Assembly (NCBI RefSeq): GCF_024679095.1
Contig: NC_066531.1
Span: 10,450,234-10,514,233, forward strand
Reading direction: 5' to 3'
Length of the DNA: 64,000 nucleotides
Origin: Eriocheir sinensis
Taxonomy: Eukaryota > Arthropoda > Malacostraca > Decapoda > Varunidae
Position numbers and translations under genes: made by a program. Positions 50,255 through 61,108 of this stretch are shown here, in pieces. Each line of letters begins with the position of its first letter. The stretch's first letter is position 1. Under the pieces are notes generated by a model. It was not told the origin of the DNA. It did no database searches and saw nothing but the letters and a program-made list of their open reading frames with translations.

Positions 50255-52496
50255 TCCTTACTTAGTTCTAGTTTCTTCAGCAATCTTTTTTTGTGGAACT
50301 TTATCGAATGTCTTTTTTAGTTCCGAAGATATGCAGTCCGCCCATCTGTCTCCTCTACTATATCTAAATTCTTGAAGAAAAAAAAAACATTAGGTTTGTG
50401 ACACAAGATTTACCCTCACTCAATCCAAATTGGCTTTCATTTATTCTCTCCTCTCTTTCCAGATGGTCCACCCACTGTCTAATACTTACCTTCTCACACA
50501 GTGTGCGCATTACACTTGTTAGGGCCGCCGTCCAATAGTTTAGTTGCTCTTGTTTACTTGAGCTCTTATTACAGTGGGACCACATGTGTCTTCTTCCTTT
50601 GCACTGGCGCTTTTTCCGTCTTAATCAAGCATCTAATAAATGTCATGAACTGGTTGTAGTAGTCGCTCAATGCACTCTTTTAGTACTTGGTCTGATATTT
50701 CATCTGGACTCATTGCCTTTTCATCAGCTAGTGAATTCTATGGATCCAGTATCTCTTCTTTATCCACTTTCATGTTATGTTGTGTTACTTTTTTATATTT
50801 TTTTTCTATACCCTTTTATTCAACTCCGACTGATAATCATATCGGCTGCAGTTTGTGACTTTAACTTCAGCTTAATTGGTGTATTTTTCCCTTTTCATTT
50901 TTCCTAGGCTCGTCACCTTGTCCACCTCTTCTCTCAGCCTTCCGGCATTCTCATCTAAGCTTGTCAGTATTCATTTCACTTGTTGATTTCGCATCTCGCT
51001 CGGTGTATGCCCTCATTGGGATTTTCTCCTCCTTAACACCCATGATTATCGCACTTTTTTCTTTTCTGCTAATTCTCTAAAGCAATCTTCCTTATTTATT
51101 ATTACTTTGAACAACCTCACGCTCCATCTCTACTCTTCTTTTCTATTCTTGTAGTTTAAGACTTTTTGAAACTTCTTTGCTCTTTTACATTTTCTTTTAT
51201 CCATGCATTTATTTTCAGATCCAACTATTTTAGTAATCCTATTTTCCACGTCTGCTTCACATTCACCAGCTCCCTTTACACTTTCCGATATTTATTCCTT
51301 GAGCATTGCATTGACATTGCTCTCCTCGTCTCACTCCTCACACCCTTGGTCACCCACTTTGATCGCATTCACAGCTTCTTTTTTCCTTAATTTCTTATTT
51401 ATATGTCTATAAAAAACTTTTGGGTTTTCCTTACAGATTTCTATTATATTTTTTTGTCATACCATTTTCTTCTTCTTTCCTCACTTTGGTGTAATTATTT
51501 CTAGCTTGTCTATACCTTTCCCGATTTGTGGTATTCCTTCTTCTATTTTAAGTTTCGCCATGCTTTATCTTTCTTTTTCTTTGCTTCCAGACATCTTGTA
51601 TTAAACCACTCTTGTGCACATTAGTACATAGTACATAGTACATTAGTACATAGTAGGGTACCCACTTTACCACACCTTCATTAGTAGTCATATTTTTGTT
51701 GTACTTTTCTCAACTCTTTCATTTCTAACCAATTTATATTTCCCCAAGAAGCTCGCAAATCATTATATGTAGCATTAATGTAATTTCGTTTTGTCTCTTT
51801 ATGATTCTCTAATCCAATTTCTTCACATGCTTCATCAGCTTCTGTTTGTAATACTTAATGATCATTTTCCCAGTGGGCACTCATGTTACACTTCACTTAA
51901 CAAGTCTATTCCAATCTTGCTGGTTGATACTTTTCCCTAAATCTCGTATCTTCCTTTACCCATTGTGTCATGAGGTTTTCTGTGCCCAATTTTCAAACTT
52001 TAGCTCACCATGTATTTTCTTCACCTTCAACTTCAAACTTTTCCCATTTGACGTTTTTACAGTTAAAGTTTCCTGTTAGAATTACATTTTTTGCTATTTA
52101 TAATAATATCCTCTAATGCTTTACTTATACCTTCTAACAGGATAAATATCACTTGTCCAGCATGCTGTGTGTCGGGGCACATATGACACCATTACTCTCA
52201 GTTTTCACCGCATGTCAACTGTAGTTTATGGAACACTCAAAATTTCCGTTTTTTTTTTCTGGTCCTGTTCTCACTTTTATCATTTTAAAGTCTGTTTTGA
52301 CCAATATCATCACCCCTCTACCACTATTCTTTGTTCTGTATTTTATATTATTCATTATAATTACACTACTCTATTCCCACCATTTCTGTACCTCTTGCTA
52401 GTTTTGTTTCAGTGATGAGCATTACATCTGGTTAAAATTTGTTCAGGTAGTTTTTTAATTCTATTTTTTTTATTTAAGTCCGATGACATAAGTGTA

Positions 52497-53014
52497 CAGT
52501 CGACGCTAGAGAGTAGTGTCACGGTTTTCAGAATGTTTAGCCTGGTGGCGGTATCTGGCAACTATACCACGGTGACGCATTCACTGGCGATGTTAGTGAC
52601 GCGTTTCGGTGTGTACCGTGTGTGTGTGTGACCGTGAAATTATAATATTGTATAATATTACATTATATTATAATATAATGCAGTTAGAAATATACCAGAT
52701 TACATGAATTCAATTTTGAAATGCGATAATGAATGTCTTCTACATGATGATGATGATGATGATGGCGAGGTAAAACATCACGAACAGTCTGAAACACTTT
52801 TTCTTACTAAACTTTGAAAATACCGCGTGCAATGCTGTCCTTCACAGAGGCAGGCAGTGACTAATGCTCCTTACCATCAAACAGCAAATAGGCTAGAGGG
52901 TCTGTTTAACTCGCAGCCTTAATTCCCGTCACTATAAAGCCTCAAAGACAATTCAGATCATCAAAAATCTAAAATTATTTCTCCGTGAAGATTACGTAAT
53001 ATCTAAGTATAAAT

Positions 53015-53051
<37 letters not shown>

Positions 53052-53104
53052 GCTGACTAGCTGACCCCTTGTCGCTGATGGACATGTCTCCCGTCCCCAC
53101 CCAG

Positions 53105-53152
<48 letters not shown>

Positions 53153-53724
53153 ATTTTTTTAGGTATTAAAAATTATACGTTTCCACAGCCACTGACGTGA
53201 CAGCTCAACTGCAGTGCCTGCGGACATAAGGGCTTTGATAGAATACCGCTGCTCCAGCCAAGGCCCGCGGTCGACGGCGCCATCATATGAACGTTTATAG
53301 CCTATTATTACGTATAATTTATTTTTTATTTTTATAAAGAACAAGATCTCGGCTGTCAGGAATTTTTATTTTTAGTTAAAAGACATAACAATCTCCCCTA
53401 ATAAGTGCAGTATATTTTTAAATGTATCATAGTTTGATAAACAACTTAGAGTTGCTCTTGACTAAATTTGAACGAAACTAAAAGCTCGTGTCAAAATGTA
53501 GCGACAGAGCCTAAAGAAAAAATATTTATTAAGCGTTAGCGACGGACACTTTTGATAAATATCTATCTTAAAATTATGTAGAGTGCACCTGTGACCACCG
53601 ATCACCACAACAGTTCGATTTCGATAGGATGTAATAATTTTCATGTCGCGTGAAGGGGTTGCCAGATGTCGCTTTCTGAACGAAACTTACTGGACAGTGT
53701 GACACTACTCTCTATAGCCGACTG
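52497..53724. mobile_element. TA-flanked (Tc1/mariner-type) element, third family member
   Basis: Inverted ends start CAGTCGACGC on the left and CAGTCGGCTA on the right, and both continue AGAGTAGTGTCAC. TA flanks both sides (52495-52496 and 53725-53726). Left subterminal sequence (TTTTCAGAATGTTTAG) is related to copies 1 and 2 (CTCTCAAAATGTTTCG). The paralogous LINE-C at 6838-7399 lacks it. Contains (TG)n at 53020-53050 and (CT)n at 53106-53149. No transposase. Confidence 0.9.
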
Positions 53725-53727
53725 TAC

Positions 53728-54640
53728 GTTAACCTGAGCTATTTTGTTTCCTTCTCTTCCCTATTGTTGCTGCTTCTTACTTGTTCTCTTCCCTCTTCCT
53801 GATCCACCACTTCATGACACTGTTGTTTCGCTCTCTCCAATAAAAACAAACTTTTTATTTTATTCTGACTCCGTTCTTTCTTCATTTCTTTGATTGCTTC
53901 TTTCACAATTTCCCTCATATAAACTATTTCCTCTATGCTCAACTTTTTCCTTGCGTATTTTTCTTTATATTGTTCTATACCTTTTCGTATTTCACTCCGA
54001 CTTATAATAATTTCGGCTGCCATTTGTGACCTCATTTGTGACCTTAACTTCAGCTTAATTGGTATATTTTTCCTTTCCTCATATTTTCCTGGGCTCGTCA
54101 TCTCATCCAGCTCCTCTGTCTGCCTTCTGGCATTTTCATGTAAGCTTGTCAGTATTTTTCACTTTAGTGAGTTCATATCCCTCTGTGCCCTCATTGGGGT
54201 TTTCTCTTCTTTGACACCCACGATTATCACACTTTTTCTTTTCTTCCAATTCTCTAAAAGAGGCTTCCTTATTTCTTATTACTTGGACAACCTCACGCTC
54301 TATCTCCATTCATTTTTACCTTTTTTGTTGTTCCATACTTTTTTGACACTTCCTTTCCCTTTTGCATTTTCTTTTTTCTATGCATTAATTAATTTCCACA
54401 TCCAATTATTTTCCTAATCCTATTTTCTAAGTCTACTTCACCTGCACCAGTTCCGTTTACCCTTTTCGATATTTTTTCCTTGGCCACTGCCTTTATCTTG
54501 TCATCAATGTTATCCTCCATGGCCTTTTCCTTTTTCAGTTTTTCGTTTTTTCTTTTTAGTTTTTAAAACTTTTTAAAACTTGTTACCAATTCCTTGTTCA
54601 GATCATCGATGATCCCCTTTTTCCAGTCGTTTCATCCTTG
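53728..54640 (-). pseudogene. LINE-C ORF1, lysine/glutamate-rich RNA-binding protein
   Basis: A minus-strand frame from 54101 to 53739 reads MTSPGKYEERKNIPIKLKLR, then SQMAAEIIISRS and a long charged helix rich in Lys, Glu and Arg (YMREIVKEAIKEMKKE). The upstream part (54640-54100) continues it in broken frames (KRKSVIIVGVKEEKTPMRA). The shape, with a coiled region, a central RRM-like block and a charged tail, fits LINE ORF1 chaperones. Confidence 0.6.
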
Positions 54641-54933
54641 GCCATACTCTCGGGTGTTGCGCTTGGCCCGGGAAACCATGATGATCAGAATCATAATTGC
54701 CCGATGCATAAACGGTCTCCCCTAACGTCGCCATTTTGCCCCAGCAGCTCGGGTTCGGCAACTTTATCACCTCGGCACGCTTTTCTTATTTTGTTTTTGT
54801 CTATTTTTCTTTTTGGGAGACAGAACCTATCCAAGGTTTCCCGTCCGGCCTTGCCCCCTACAACATAAGCAAACGAGTCGCGTTTCCTGGTCCTTTGAAG
54901 CAGGCGGAAGATGATCGGCGACGGTGATGTTTA

Positions 54934-56140
54934 AGCCTCAGTCACACATTCACGACAATGACTCCCGGCGCCGTCCCGACGTTCGATATGCCGATAATCC
55001 TGGCTGCGTGGCCCTGAGTGTGGCGATGGGTGTGCTGCTACGACGGCGTTACGCCAAGTAACGACGTTATTAAGACGACATCTCGATGGCAGCGCTGCGG
55101 ACGGTGTTTCGACCATCGTATGTGGGGAGCGATGACCTCCCGACATAATGGCCACGGCTGTTGACGATAGTCCTAACTGACACTGACCGGAAAAGGACGA
55201 TCGTAACACCATCTGGGGGTGATAACGACGCTATTAGGACGTTATTAGGACTGCTGGCGATCATCTTGAGACTTTCATCTGTGTTCAGATGATAATAAAA
55301 AGGGGCGTGGTCACCATGGACCTCACTTTTCCCCGCTCTTCTTGAAGACCAACACCATCCACAGACTGCATGATGGAGGCTACAACCCAGAATTATGTCA
55401 TTGCCTTCCTCCGATACCGCCACCAGGCCAACATGCTACAGATAATAGATTTAACCCGACTGCTGCTGTTGTATCGTCAGTGGAAGAAGCGAGAAAAAGC
55501 ACGCCGGGTGACACCTGTTTCTTGCTCCTGCTAGGCTTGCCCTTGACCTGACTCCTCCTCCTCCTCCTCCGTGTCTTAATACTGGAAGCCGTGGGCGGCA
55601 GGGTCAAGGGTTGTTGGACAAGCGGTGTTGCCGTGTTGGTGGTGGCAGGGCCATGGCAATGTGATAGTGGTGAACTGGTGGGCACGTGAGGGAGCGCGGA
55701 CCGGAAACACCTGTTTATATACCCCCGGCGGCCGCCACTCCATCTCCTCCCCGAACAGGTGCTCGGCGTGGCGCCGTTGACAAATCTGTATGTAGTCGGT
55801 TGGTTGACAACGCTGCCAGACGTACGTTACGACCACCGTTAGGAGGTCCCGTTCAGTGCCGACCATTGCCGACTACGAAACGACGTTGTTGCGATGGACA
55901 TCCGACGTTCGTGGTTTATTGCTGGCAAATGACAGATGTCGTGGAGGGCGCCAATTGTTTTGAACATTTCCAAAACTGTCGGCGTGCGGCCTCCCGCGCC
56001 GCGGCGCCCGGTGAGATGTGGCGAGGCCGCAACGATCCCCGAAGATGGCCTGGCGGAGGATGGCGATCACCGTGGAGGGCTACATTTTCTGACGTCGGGA
56101 CGGCGCCAGGACCCAAGATCGTGAATGTTTGAATGAGGCT
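54934..56140. mobile_element. PIF/Harbinger-type element, 1.2 kb
   Basis: Inverted ends of about 55 bp (AGCCTCA, then ACATTCACGA, then GGCGCCGTCCCGACGT) are flanked by TTA on both sides (54931-54933 and 56141-56143). A 3-bp TTA/TAA duplication is the Harbinger hallmark. The interior is unusually GC-rich for the window, with many CG dinucleotides. Minus-strand frames at 55576-55866 (RDLLTVVVTYVWQRC) are not recognised as transposase or MYB-like protein. Confidence 0.8.
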
Positions 56141-56312
56141 TTACTTCACGGACGGCTGGCGGTGTGTGTGTGTGTGTACAGTAAGGAAAATGGTCGAAGA
56201 CAAGAAACGTTACTGAGAGGTAAGTGTTACAGTGGATACAAGGATGGATAAAACATTGGGGCTCAGGTCTTGTGTTGGTTTGGGAGTGAGTTAGGGTAGG
56301 CTAAATAAGGTG

Positions 56313-56314
<2 letters not shown>

Positions 56315-56366
<52 letters not shown>
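56315..56366. repeat. (AC)n microsatellite
   Basis: 26 AC units, followed by AAACCTGACCTAAGC. Confidence 0.97.
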
Positions 56367-56369
<3 letters not shown>

Positions 56370-56403
56370 CTGACCTAAGCTAACCTATAACTAACTTCCA
56401 AAC

Positions 56404-56648
56404 CGAGACCAAGACCCACGCCATTTTTTTATGCACCGCCTATGGCGATGGTAAGCTTTCTTGCTGGAGCCTGATGGTCGGCTACAGCCTGTTATGGTAC
56501 AGGTAGGCCTTTATAGTGGTGCCATCTTGCTAGGCTCATACTGGCCCCCGGAGTTCATCTTTGATCCTCATTTAGAAAAAAATCTAGAGTCCGAGTTGAT
56601 AGGTGGTCTTCAGGGCAGCATGTAAGTAGTCTTAGGCCACTCGGTGAT
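56404..56648 (-). mobile_element. SINE copy, 5'-truncated, same family as 3201-3567
   Basis: The reverse complement matches the body of the SINE from GAGTGGCTTA through GACCACCTATCAAC, CTCTAGA and the CAAGATGG segment to a short A-run (T-run at 56424-56431). The tRNA-like head is missing. It lies in the intron just upstream of exon C. Confidence 0.85.
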
Positions 56649-56777
56649 GACTAAAAATGGTTAGTTTGAAGCGTCGGGCGTCTATTCTAACCATTAGCAT
56701 TAGAACAAGGTGCACATCATAACTCACACGTCCCTCTAACACTGCAAATGACAGGTGACTCCACTGCTGCCTCACAG

Positions 56778-57010
56778 AACCTGGGAAAGTGACCAGTCTG
56801 CGAACGGAGGTGGCAAACGAGAGTTCTCTGCTGGTGACTTGGGATAACCCTAGTGACAACCCCCGTAAAGGAGAGCTCGAGTCCTTCAAAGTGTCCTGGG
56901 TAGGTCAAGGACTGACCACAGGATGGAAACAGCAAACAGTGGGACTAGAGAAAAAATATCTTATAAACCACCTTAAAGCCAACACTTCATACACCATCAA
57001 GTTTAGTGTG
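56778..57010 (+). CDS. Host gene exon C: fibronectin type III domain
   Basis: Starts after CTGCCTCACAG in phase 1, matching exon B's end. Encodes most of an FN3 domain: PGKVTSLRTEVANESSLLVT, the invariant W in VTWDNP, KGELESFKVSW, then YLINHLKANTSYTIKFSV with the canonical L..NT.Y.I pattern. After KFSV the sequence becomes the 3' tail of a minus-strand LINE, so the last strand of the domain and the donor are missing or lie elsewhere. FN3 domains are typical of extracellular parts of adhesion and phosphatase receptors. Confidence 0.75.
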
Positions 57011-59628
57011 TATTTACCTAGTTGTATTTACCTAGTTGTTGTATACGGGGGAGTAGCTACGCTGGTACTGTCCCGTCTCTTTATCTACTGTAATCCAACT
57101 TGGCCTTAAAATTATTAATCATCTTTACGTGGACCACATCTTTGTCCGTGGTAGACGGTCACTGTTCTTCCCCTAAACCTATTAACAGTGGTGTCCCACA
57201 GGGTTCTGTCCTATCTCCCACTCTTTTTCTGTTGTTCATTGATGATCTTCTTTCCAAAACGAACTGTCCTATCCATTCCTACGCCGATGATTCCACTCTG
57301 CATTACTCAACTTCTTTTAATAGAAGACCCACCCTACAGGAACTTAACGACTCAAGGCTGGAGGCTGCAGAACGCTTAGCCTCAGACCTTACTATTATTT
57401 CCGATTGGGGCAAGAAGAACCTGGTGTCCTTCAACGCCTCAAAAACACAGTTTCTCCACCTATCCACTCGACACAATCTTCCAAACAACTATCCCCTATT
57501 CTTTGACAACACCCAGCTATCACCTTCCTCAACACTAAACATCCTCGGTCTATCCTTAACTCAAAATCTCAACTGGAAACTTCATATCTCATCTATTACT
57601 AAATCAGCTTCCTCGAGGCTGGGCGTTCTGTACCGTCTCCGCCAGTTCTTCTCCCCTGCACAGTTGCTGTCCATATACAGGGGCCTTGTCCGCCCTCGTA
57701 TGGAGTATGCATCTTATGTGGGGGCTCCACCACACAGCTCTTCTGGACAGAGTGGAGGCTAAGGCTCTTCGTCTCATCAGCTCTCCTCCTCATACTGATA
57801 GTCTTCTACCTCTTAAATTCCGCCGCAATGTTGCCTCTCTTTCTATCTTCTATCGATATTTTCACGTTGACTGCTCTTCTGAACTTGCTAACTGCATGCC
57901 TCCCCCCCCCTCCCGCGGCCCCGCTGCACTCGACTTTCTACTCATGCTCATCCCTATACTGTCCAAACCCCTTATGCAAGAGTTAACCAGCATCTTCACT
58001 CTTTCATCCCTCACGCTGGTAAACTCTGGAACAATCTTCCTTCATCTGTATTTCCTCCTGGCCACGAGGAGGGTATCAGGACATCTCTCCTCCCGTATTT
58101 GATCTTGCTTTCGGCCACCTCTTTTGTTTCTTTTTTAGGAGCAGCGAGTAGCGGGCTTTTTTTTATTAGTTTTCTTTTTTTGTGTGCCCTTGAGCTGCCT
58201 CCTTTGTTGTAAAAAAAAAAGAAAAAAAAAGGCCGTTCTAGGCCTCCAACACTCTTTGTGGAAAACTGTTCTTCTCTATGTGTCTTCTACAGGCTTCCTT
58301 TTTCAGCTTCCTTCCATTGCCTCCTGATTATCTTGTATCCCACATTATTAGATCTTCTTTGTCCACTTTTTCCATCCCACTCAGCACCGCACATACCGCA
58401 ATCAGATCTCCTCTCTCCCTCCTCTATTTTAGTGTTAGGTTCAGCTGCTTCAATCGCTCTTCGTATGTCAATTCTCTTAGTCCTGGAACCAGCTTTGTTA
58501 CTGCCTTCTGATTCCTCTCTACTTTCCTTATAGTATTTATCTTTGTACTCGCTGGCCATATTACTGCAGCGTATTACAATTTTGGACGTACTATCATGGT
58601 TACAATCAGTTATTTTATCCTCTCCTTATCCAGATATTGAAAAGCAATTCTTATGTTTCTCACCAGGTTGTATATGTCACCTACAACTGTTTAATTTTCT
58701 CTGGCAAAAGAATTATCTGATACAGCAACTCCCAGGTCCTTTTCCATCCTAAAAAAATGTTTTGTGTTGTTTTCCAAATTCCATCACACTGCACTTTCTT
58801 GTGTTAAATTCAATTTCCCATATACGATTCCACTATCATATCCTGTCCAGGTCCTGTTGCAGTGCTTGGCAGTCCTCTTCACTTCCAATCTTCCTCAGCA
58901 ACTTGGCATCATCAGCAAACAAACTCATTTAGCTGTTCACTCCCTCCCCCATGTCGTTGATGTAGATTGCAAACATGACCAGAGCCAGCACCGACCCCTG
59001 TGGGACTCCACCGATCACTTTCCCCCAAGAGGACCTCACACTCCTGATCACCGTCCTCATTTCCCTATTTTTCAAAAAAGTCTTTCATCCATCTCAAAAG
59101 TCGTCCTCCAAGTCCTCCAATGCACTTCATCTTCCACAGCAGTCTCTTATGTGGCACCTTATCGAATGCTTTCTATATGTCTATATAAATTCCATCAGCC
59201 CAACCTTCCCTTTCCTGCACTATGTCAGTCACTCATTAGTAAAAGCACATCAGGTTCATTGTACAAGATTGCCCTCCTCGAAAGCCATACTGTTTGTCCG
59301 TCAATCTGTTCTGTCTCTCCAGGTAGTCCATCCATTTATCGTTCATCAGCCTTTCACATATCTGCGCTATCAAATTTGTCAAAGAGACTGGCCTGTAGTT
59401 CCCAGCTAGGGTCTTCGAGGCATCCTCCTTTTGAATTAGTATAGTATCTGCTAACCTCCAATCCGCTTGGACCTTACCTTCAACTAAAGAGCTGACTATG
59501 CCGCACTGGATATTATCAGCTAGTTGCTTATTACTACACTCTCTTAAGACCCAGCCTGACACACCATCGGGTCCAAGTGCCTTCCTCACGTCCAGACCTT
59601 TCATTAGTCCTTCCACCCTCAGTACTTT

Positions 59629-59630
<2 letters not shown>
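57008..59630 (-). mobile_element. CR1-like LINE, minus strand, split by a LINE-A copy
   Basis: The reverse transcriptase starts near 59616 (KALGPDGVSGWVLREC), with NYRPVSLTN, QYGFRGGQSC, AFDKVPHKRLLW-like and LFADDA-like blocks in broken frames down to FPQRVLEA and NG near 58234. The reading resumes beyond the inserted LINE-A at 57148 (DKDVVHVKMINNFKAKLDY) and ends in two TAGGTAAATACA-type tail units at 57008-57035. The 5' end stops at a (GT)n tract. Confidence 0.8.
57149..58231 (+). mobile_element. LINE-A copy inserted in a CR1-like LINE
   Basis: The best-preserved LINE-A segment. From VVDGHCSSPKPINSGVPQGS through SYADDSTLHYST and NLVSFNASKTQFLHLSTRHN to MEYASYV, it is open for about 205 codons (57146-57762). 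After a one-base shift it reads the C-terminal blocks to 58100, then the 3' UTR (GCAGCGAGTAGCGGGC) and an A-run. The catalytic YADD is intact. 5'-truncated within the reverse transcriptase. Confidence 0.9.

Positions 59631-59685
<55 letters not shown>
59631..59685. repeat. (GT)n microsatellite
   Basis: 27 GT units between a truncated CR1-like LINE and the 3' end of a LINE-A copy. Confidence 0.97.
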
Positions 59686-59687
<2 letters not shown>

Positions 59688-60212
59688 ACAACAAAGGCGG
59701 CTCAAGGGCAACAAAAACAGTGTATAAAAAAAAGCTCGCTACTTGCCGCTCCCAACAACAGAAAATAGTAGAGTGGCTAAAAGAGAGGTCAATTTTGGGT
59801 GGAGAGGTGCCTTGATACACTCTTCTTGAAAGAGAACAAGTCATAGGCAGGAGGAAATACAGACAAAGGAAGGCTGTTCCAGAGTTTACCAGTGTAAGGG
59901 ATGAAGGAGTGAAGATGCTGGTTAACTCTTGCATAAGGGGTTTGGATAGTATAGGGATGAGCAAGGGTAGAGAGTCGTGTGCAGCGGGGCCGCGGGAGGG
60001 GGGAAGGCATGCAGTTAGCAAATTCAAAAGAAATGTCAGCGTGAAAATATCGATAGAAAATAGAGAGAGAGGCAACATGGCGGCGGAATTTAAGAGATAG
60101 AAGACTATCAGTAAGTGGAGGAGAGCTGATAGACGAAGAGCCTTAGCCTCCACTTTGTACAAGAGAGCTATGTGAATGGAGGCCCCCCACACGTGAGATG
60201 CATACTCCAGAC
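59685..60212 (-). mobile_element. LINE-A copy, 5'-truncated
   Basis: Minus-strand 3' UTR (TTGAGCCGCC, GTTGTAAAAC) at the left, then C-terminal blocks (GKLWNSLPLSVFPPAYDL, LNLLTACLPPS in another frame) up to LVWSMHL-like sequence near 60205. One or two frameshifts. Confidence 0.85.
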
Positions 60213-60235
60213 GAGTATACGTTTGTGTGTATGTG

Positions 60236-60238
60236 TGC

Positions 60239-60306
<68 letters not shown>
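60236..60306. repeat. (GT)n microsatellite
   Basis: About 35 GT units abutting the 3' tail of the next LINE. Confidence 0.97.
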
Positions 60307-60308
<2 letters not shown>

Positions 60309-60611
60309 TTACCTATTTGTAGAATACAGGGACTGAGCTCAAGCTCGGACAGTCCTGTCTCCCAATCTATATTTGTCCAACTTTTCCTTCATTATAAGGA
60401 CTCTACCCGCTCAACAATGCCATTGCTTAGTCCATTCCATGTATCTACACTCCTGCATGGAAAACGGTATTTCTTTATGTCTTTAAAACAAGTCCTCTTT
60501 CTCAATTTCTTACTGTGTCCTCTTAGTTGTCTCCTCCCTTCTATTTTGATTTCATCATTTCTATCCCACACGTCTATTCCACTTATGTTAATGTACATTA
60601 GTATTAGGTCT

Positions 60612-60615
<4 letters not shown>
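60300..60615 (-). mobile_element. CR1-like LINE 3' end
   Basis: A minus-strand frame reads GDLILMYINISGIDVWDRND, QLRGHSKKLRKRTCFKDIKK, then FPCRSVDTWNGLS and VERVESL, the C-terminus of a CR1-type reverse transcriptase. It ends with a TAGGTAAATAC-like tail that passes directly into (AC)n on that strand. Confidence 0.8.

Positions 60616-60666
<51 letters not shown>
60616..60666. repeat. (GT)n microsatellite
   Basis: 25 GT units. On the minus strand it forms the (AC)n tail of the adjacent SINE. Confidence 0.97.
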
Positions 60667-60667
<1 letters not shown>

Positions 60668-60669
<2 letters not shown>

Positions 60670-60897
60670 TCACCTCTTGGTTTGCTGCGGGTCTCTCTCG
60701 AGACAGCCAGCCGTTCCCCTACGGAAGAGCACAGAGCTCATAATACCGATTTTGGGTAGGACTGAGACCACCCACACACAGCACATCGCGACAACGAGGT
60801 CACAACTCCCTGCTTTACGTCGCGTACCTACTCACTGCTAGGTGAACAGGGGCTACACGTGAAAGAAGATAAACCCAACTTATCTTCACCCGGCCGG
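60668..60897 (-). mobile_element. Second SINE family, minus strand
   Basis: On the minus strand the element contains CCTAGCAGTGAGTAGGTACG, an A-box-like tRNA start, and GAGTTGTGACC, a B-box-like block, then GTGTGGGTGGTCTCAG, GAGCTCTGTGCTC and CTGGCTGTCTCGAGAGA. It ends in GAATTACACAC(AC)n. I recall this sequence type as common in decapod genomes. No target duplication was identified. Confidence 0.6.
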
Positions 60898-60902
60898 TCC
60901 AG

Positions 60903-61070
60903 TTCGCTAACTTGTGGAACAGTTTTTACTATGATTCAGACTTGTTCCTTGCTGATGGCATCCACTTAAACCCTACTGGAGCAGCCCGTTTCGGGAGGCT
61001 GCTCTGTGACCAAGTGGCTCTTCAAAAGCCAAAAAACGCGGAGGCGAGAACACCAGCAGCTCCACCGTAA
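60903..61070 (+). pseudogene. LINE ORF1 C-terminus with SGNH/GDSL esterase block
   Basis: The 55 codons before a TAA at 61068 read FYYDSDLFLADGIHLNPTGA and then RFGRLLCDQV. The D-G-I-H-L-N pattern is block V of SGNH/GDSL hydrolases, holding the catalytic Asp and His, as found in the ORF1 esterase of CR1 LINEs. The nucleophile serine block lies upstream and has been lost with the 5' truncation. Confidence 0.65.
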
Positions 61071-61108
61071 GGGAGCACTCAACCCGCGAAACCCGCGACT
61101 CGAATCAT

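Larger units (their letters stand above)
50255..54640 (-). mobile_element. LINE-C copy, minus strand, split by a TA-flanked element
   Basis: Read 5' to 3' on the minus strand: ORF1 (54640-53728); endonuclease region (52495-50700) with a GNFNCKNVKWEK-like block near 52060 and YIPPK-like sequence near 52180; reverse transcriptase start with HLEREERINESQFGLSEGKS near 50400; ending at KTFDKVPQK near 50270. Heavily mutated. It lacks the 3' half, which is unusual because non-LTR copies normally lose the 5' end, so a later deletion or rearrangement is implied. The TA-flanked element at 52497-53724 interrupts it. Confidence 0.75.

Noticed and set aside
58764..59444. 226-codon plus-strand protein
   Set aside because: It is the antisense of a CR1-like reverse transcriptase on the minus strand.
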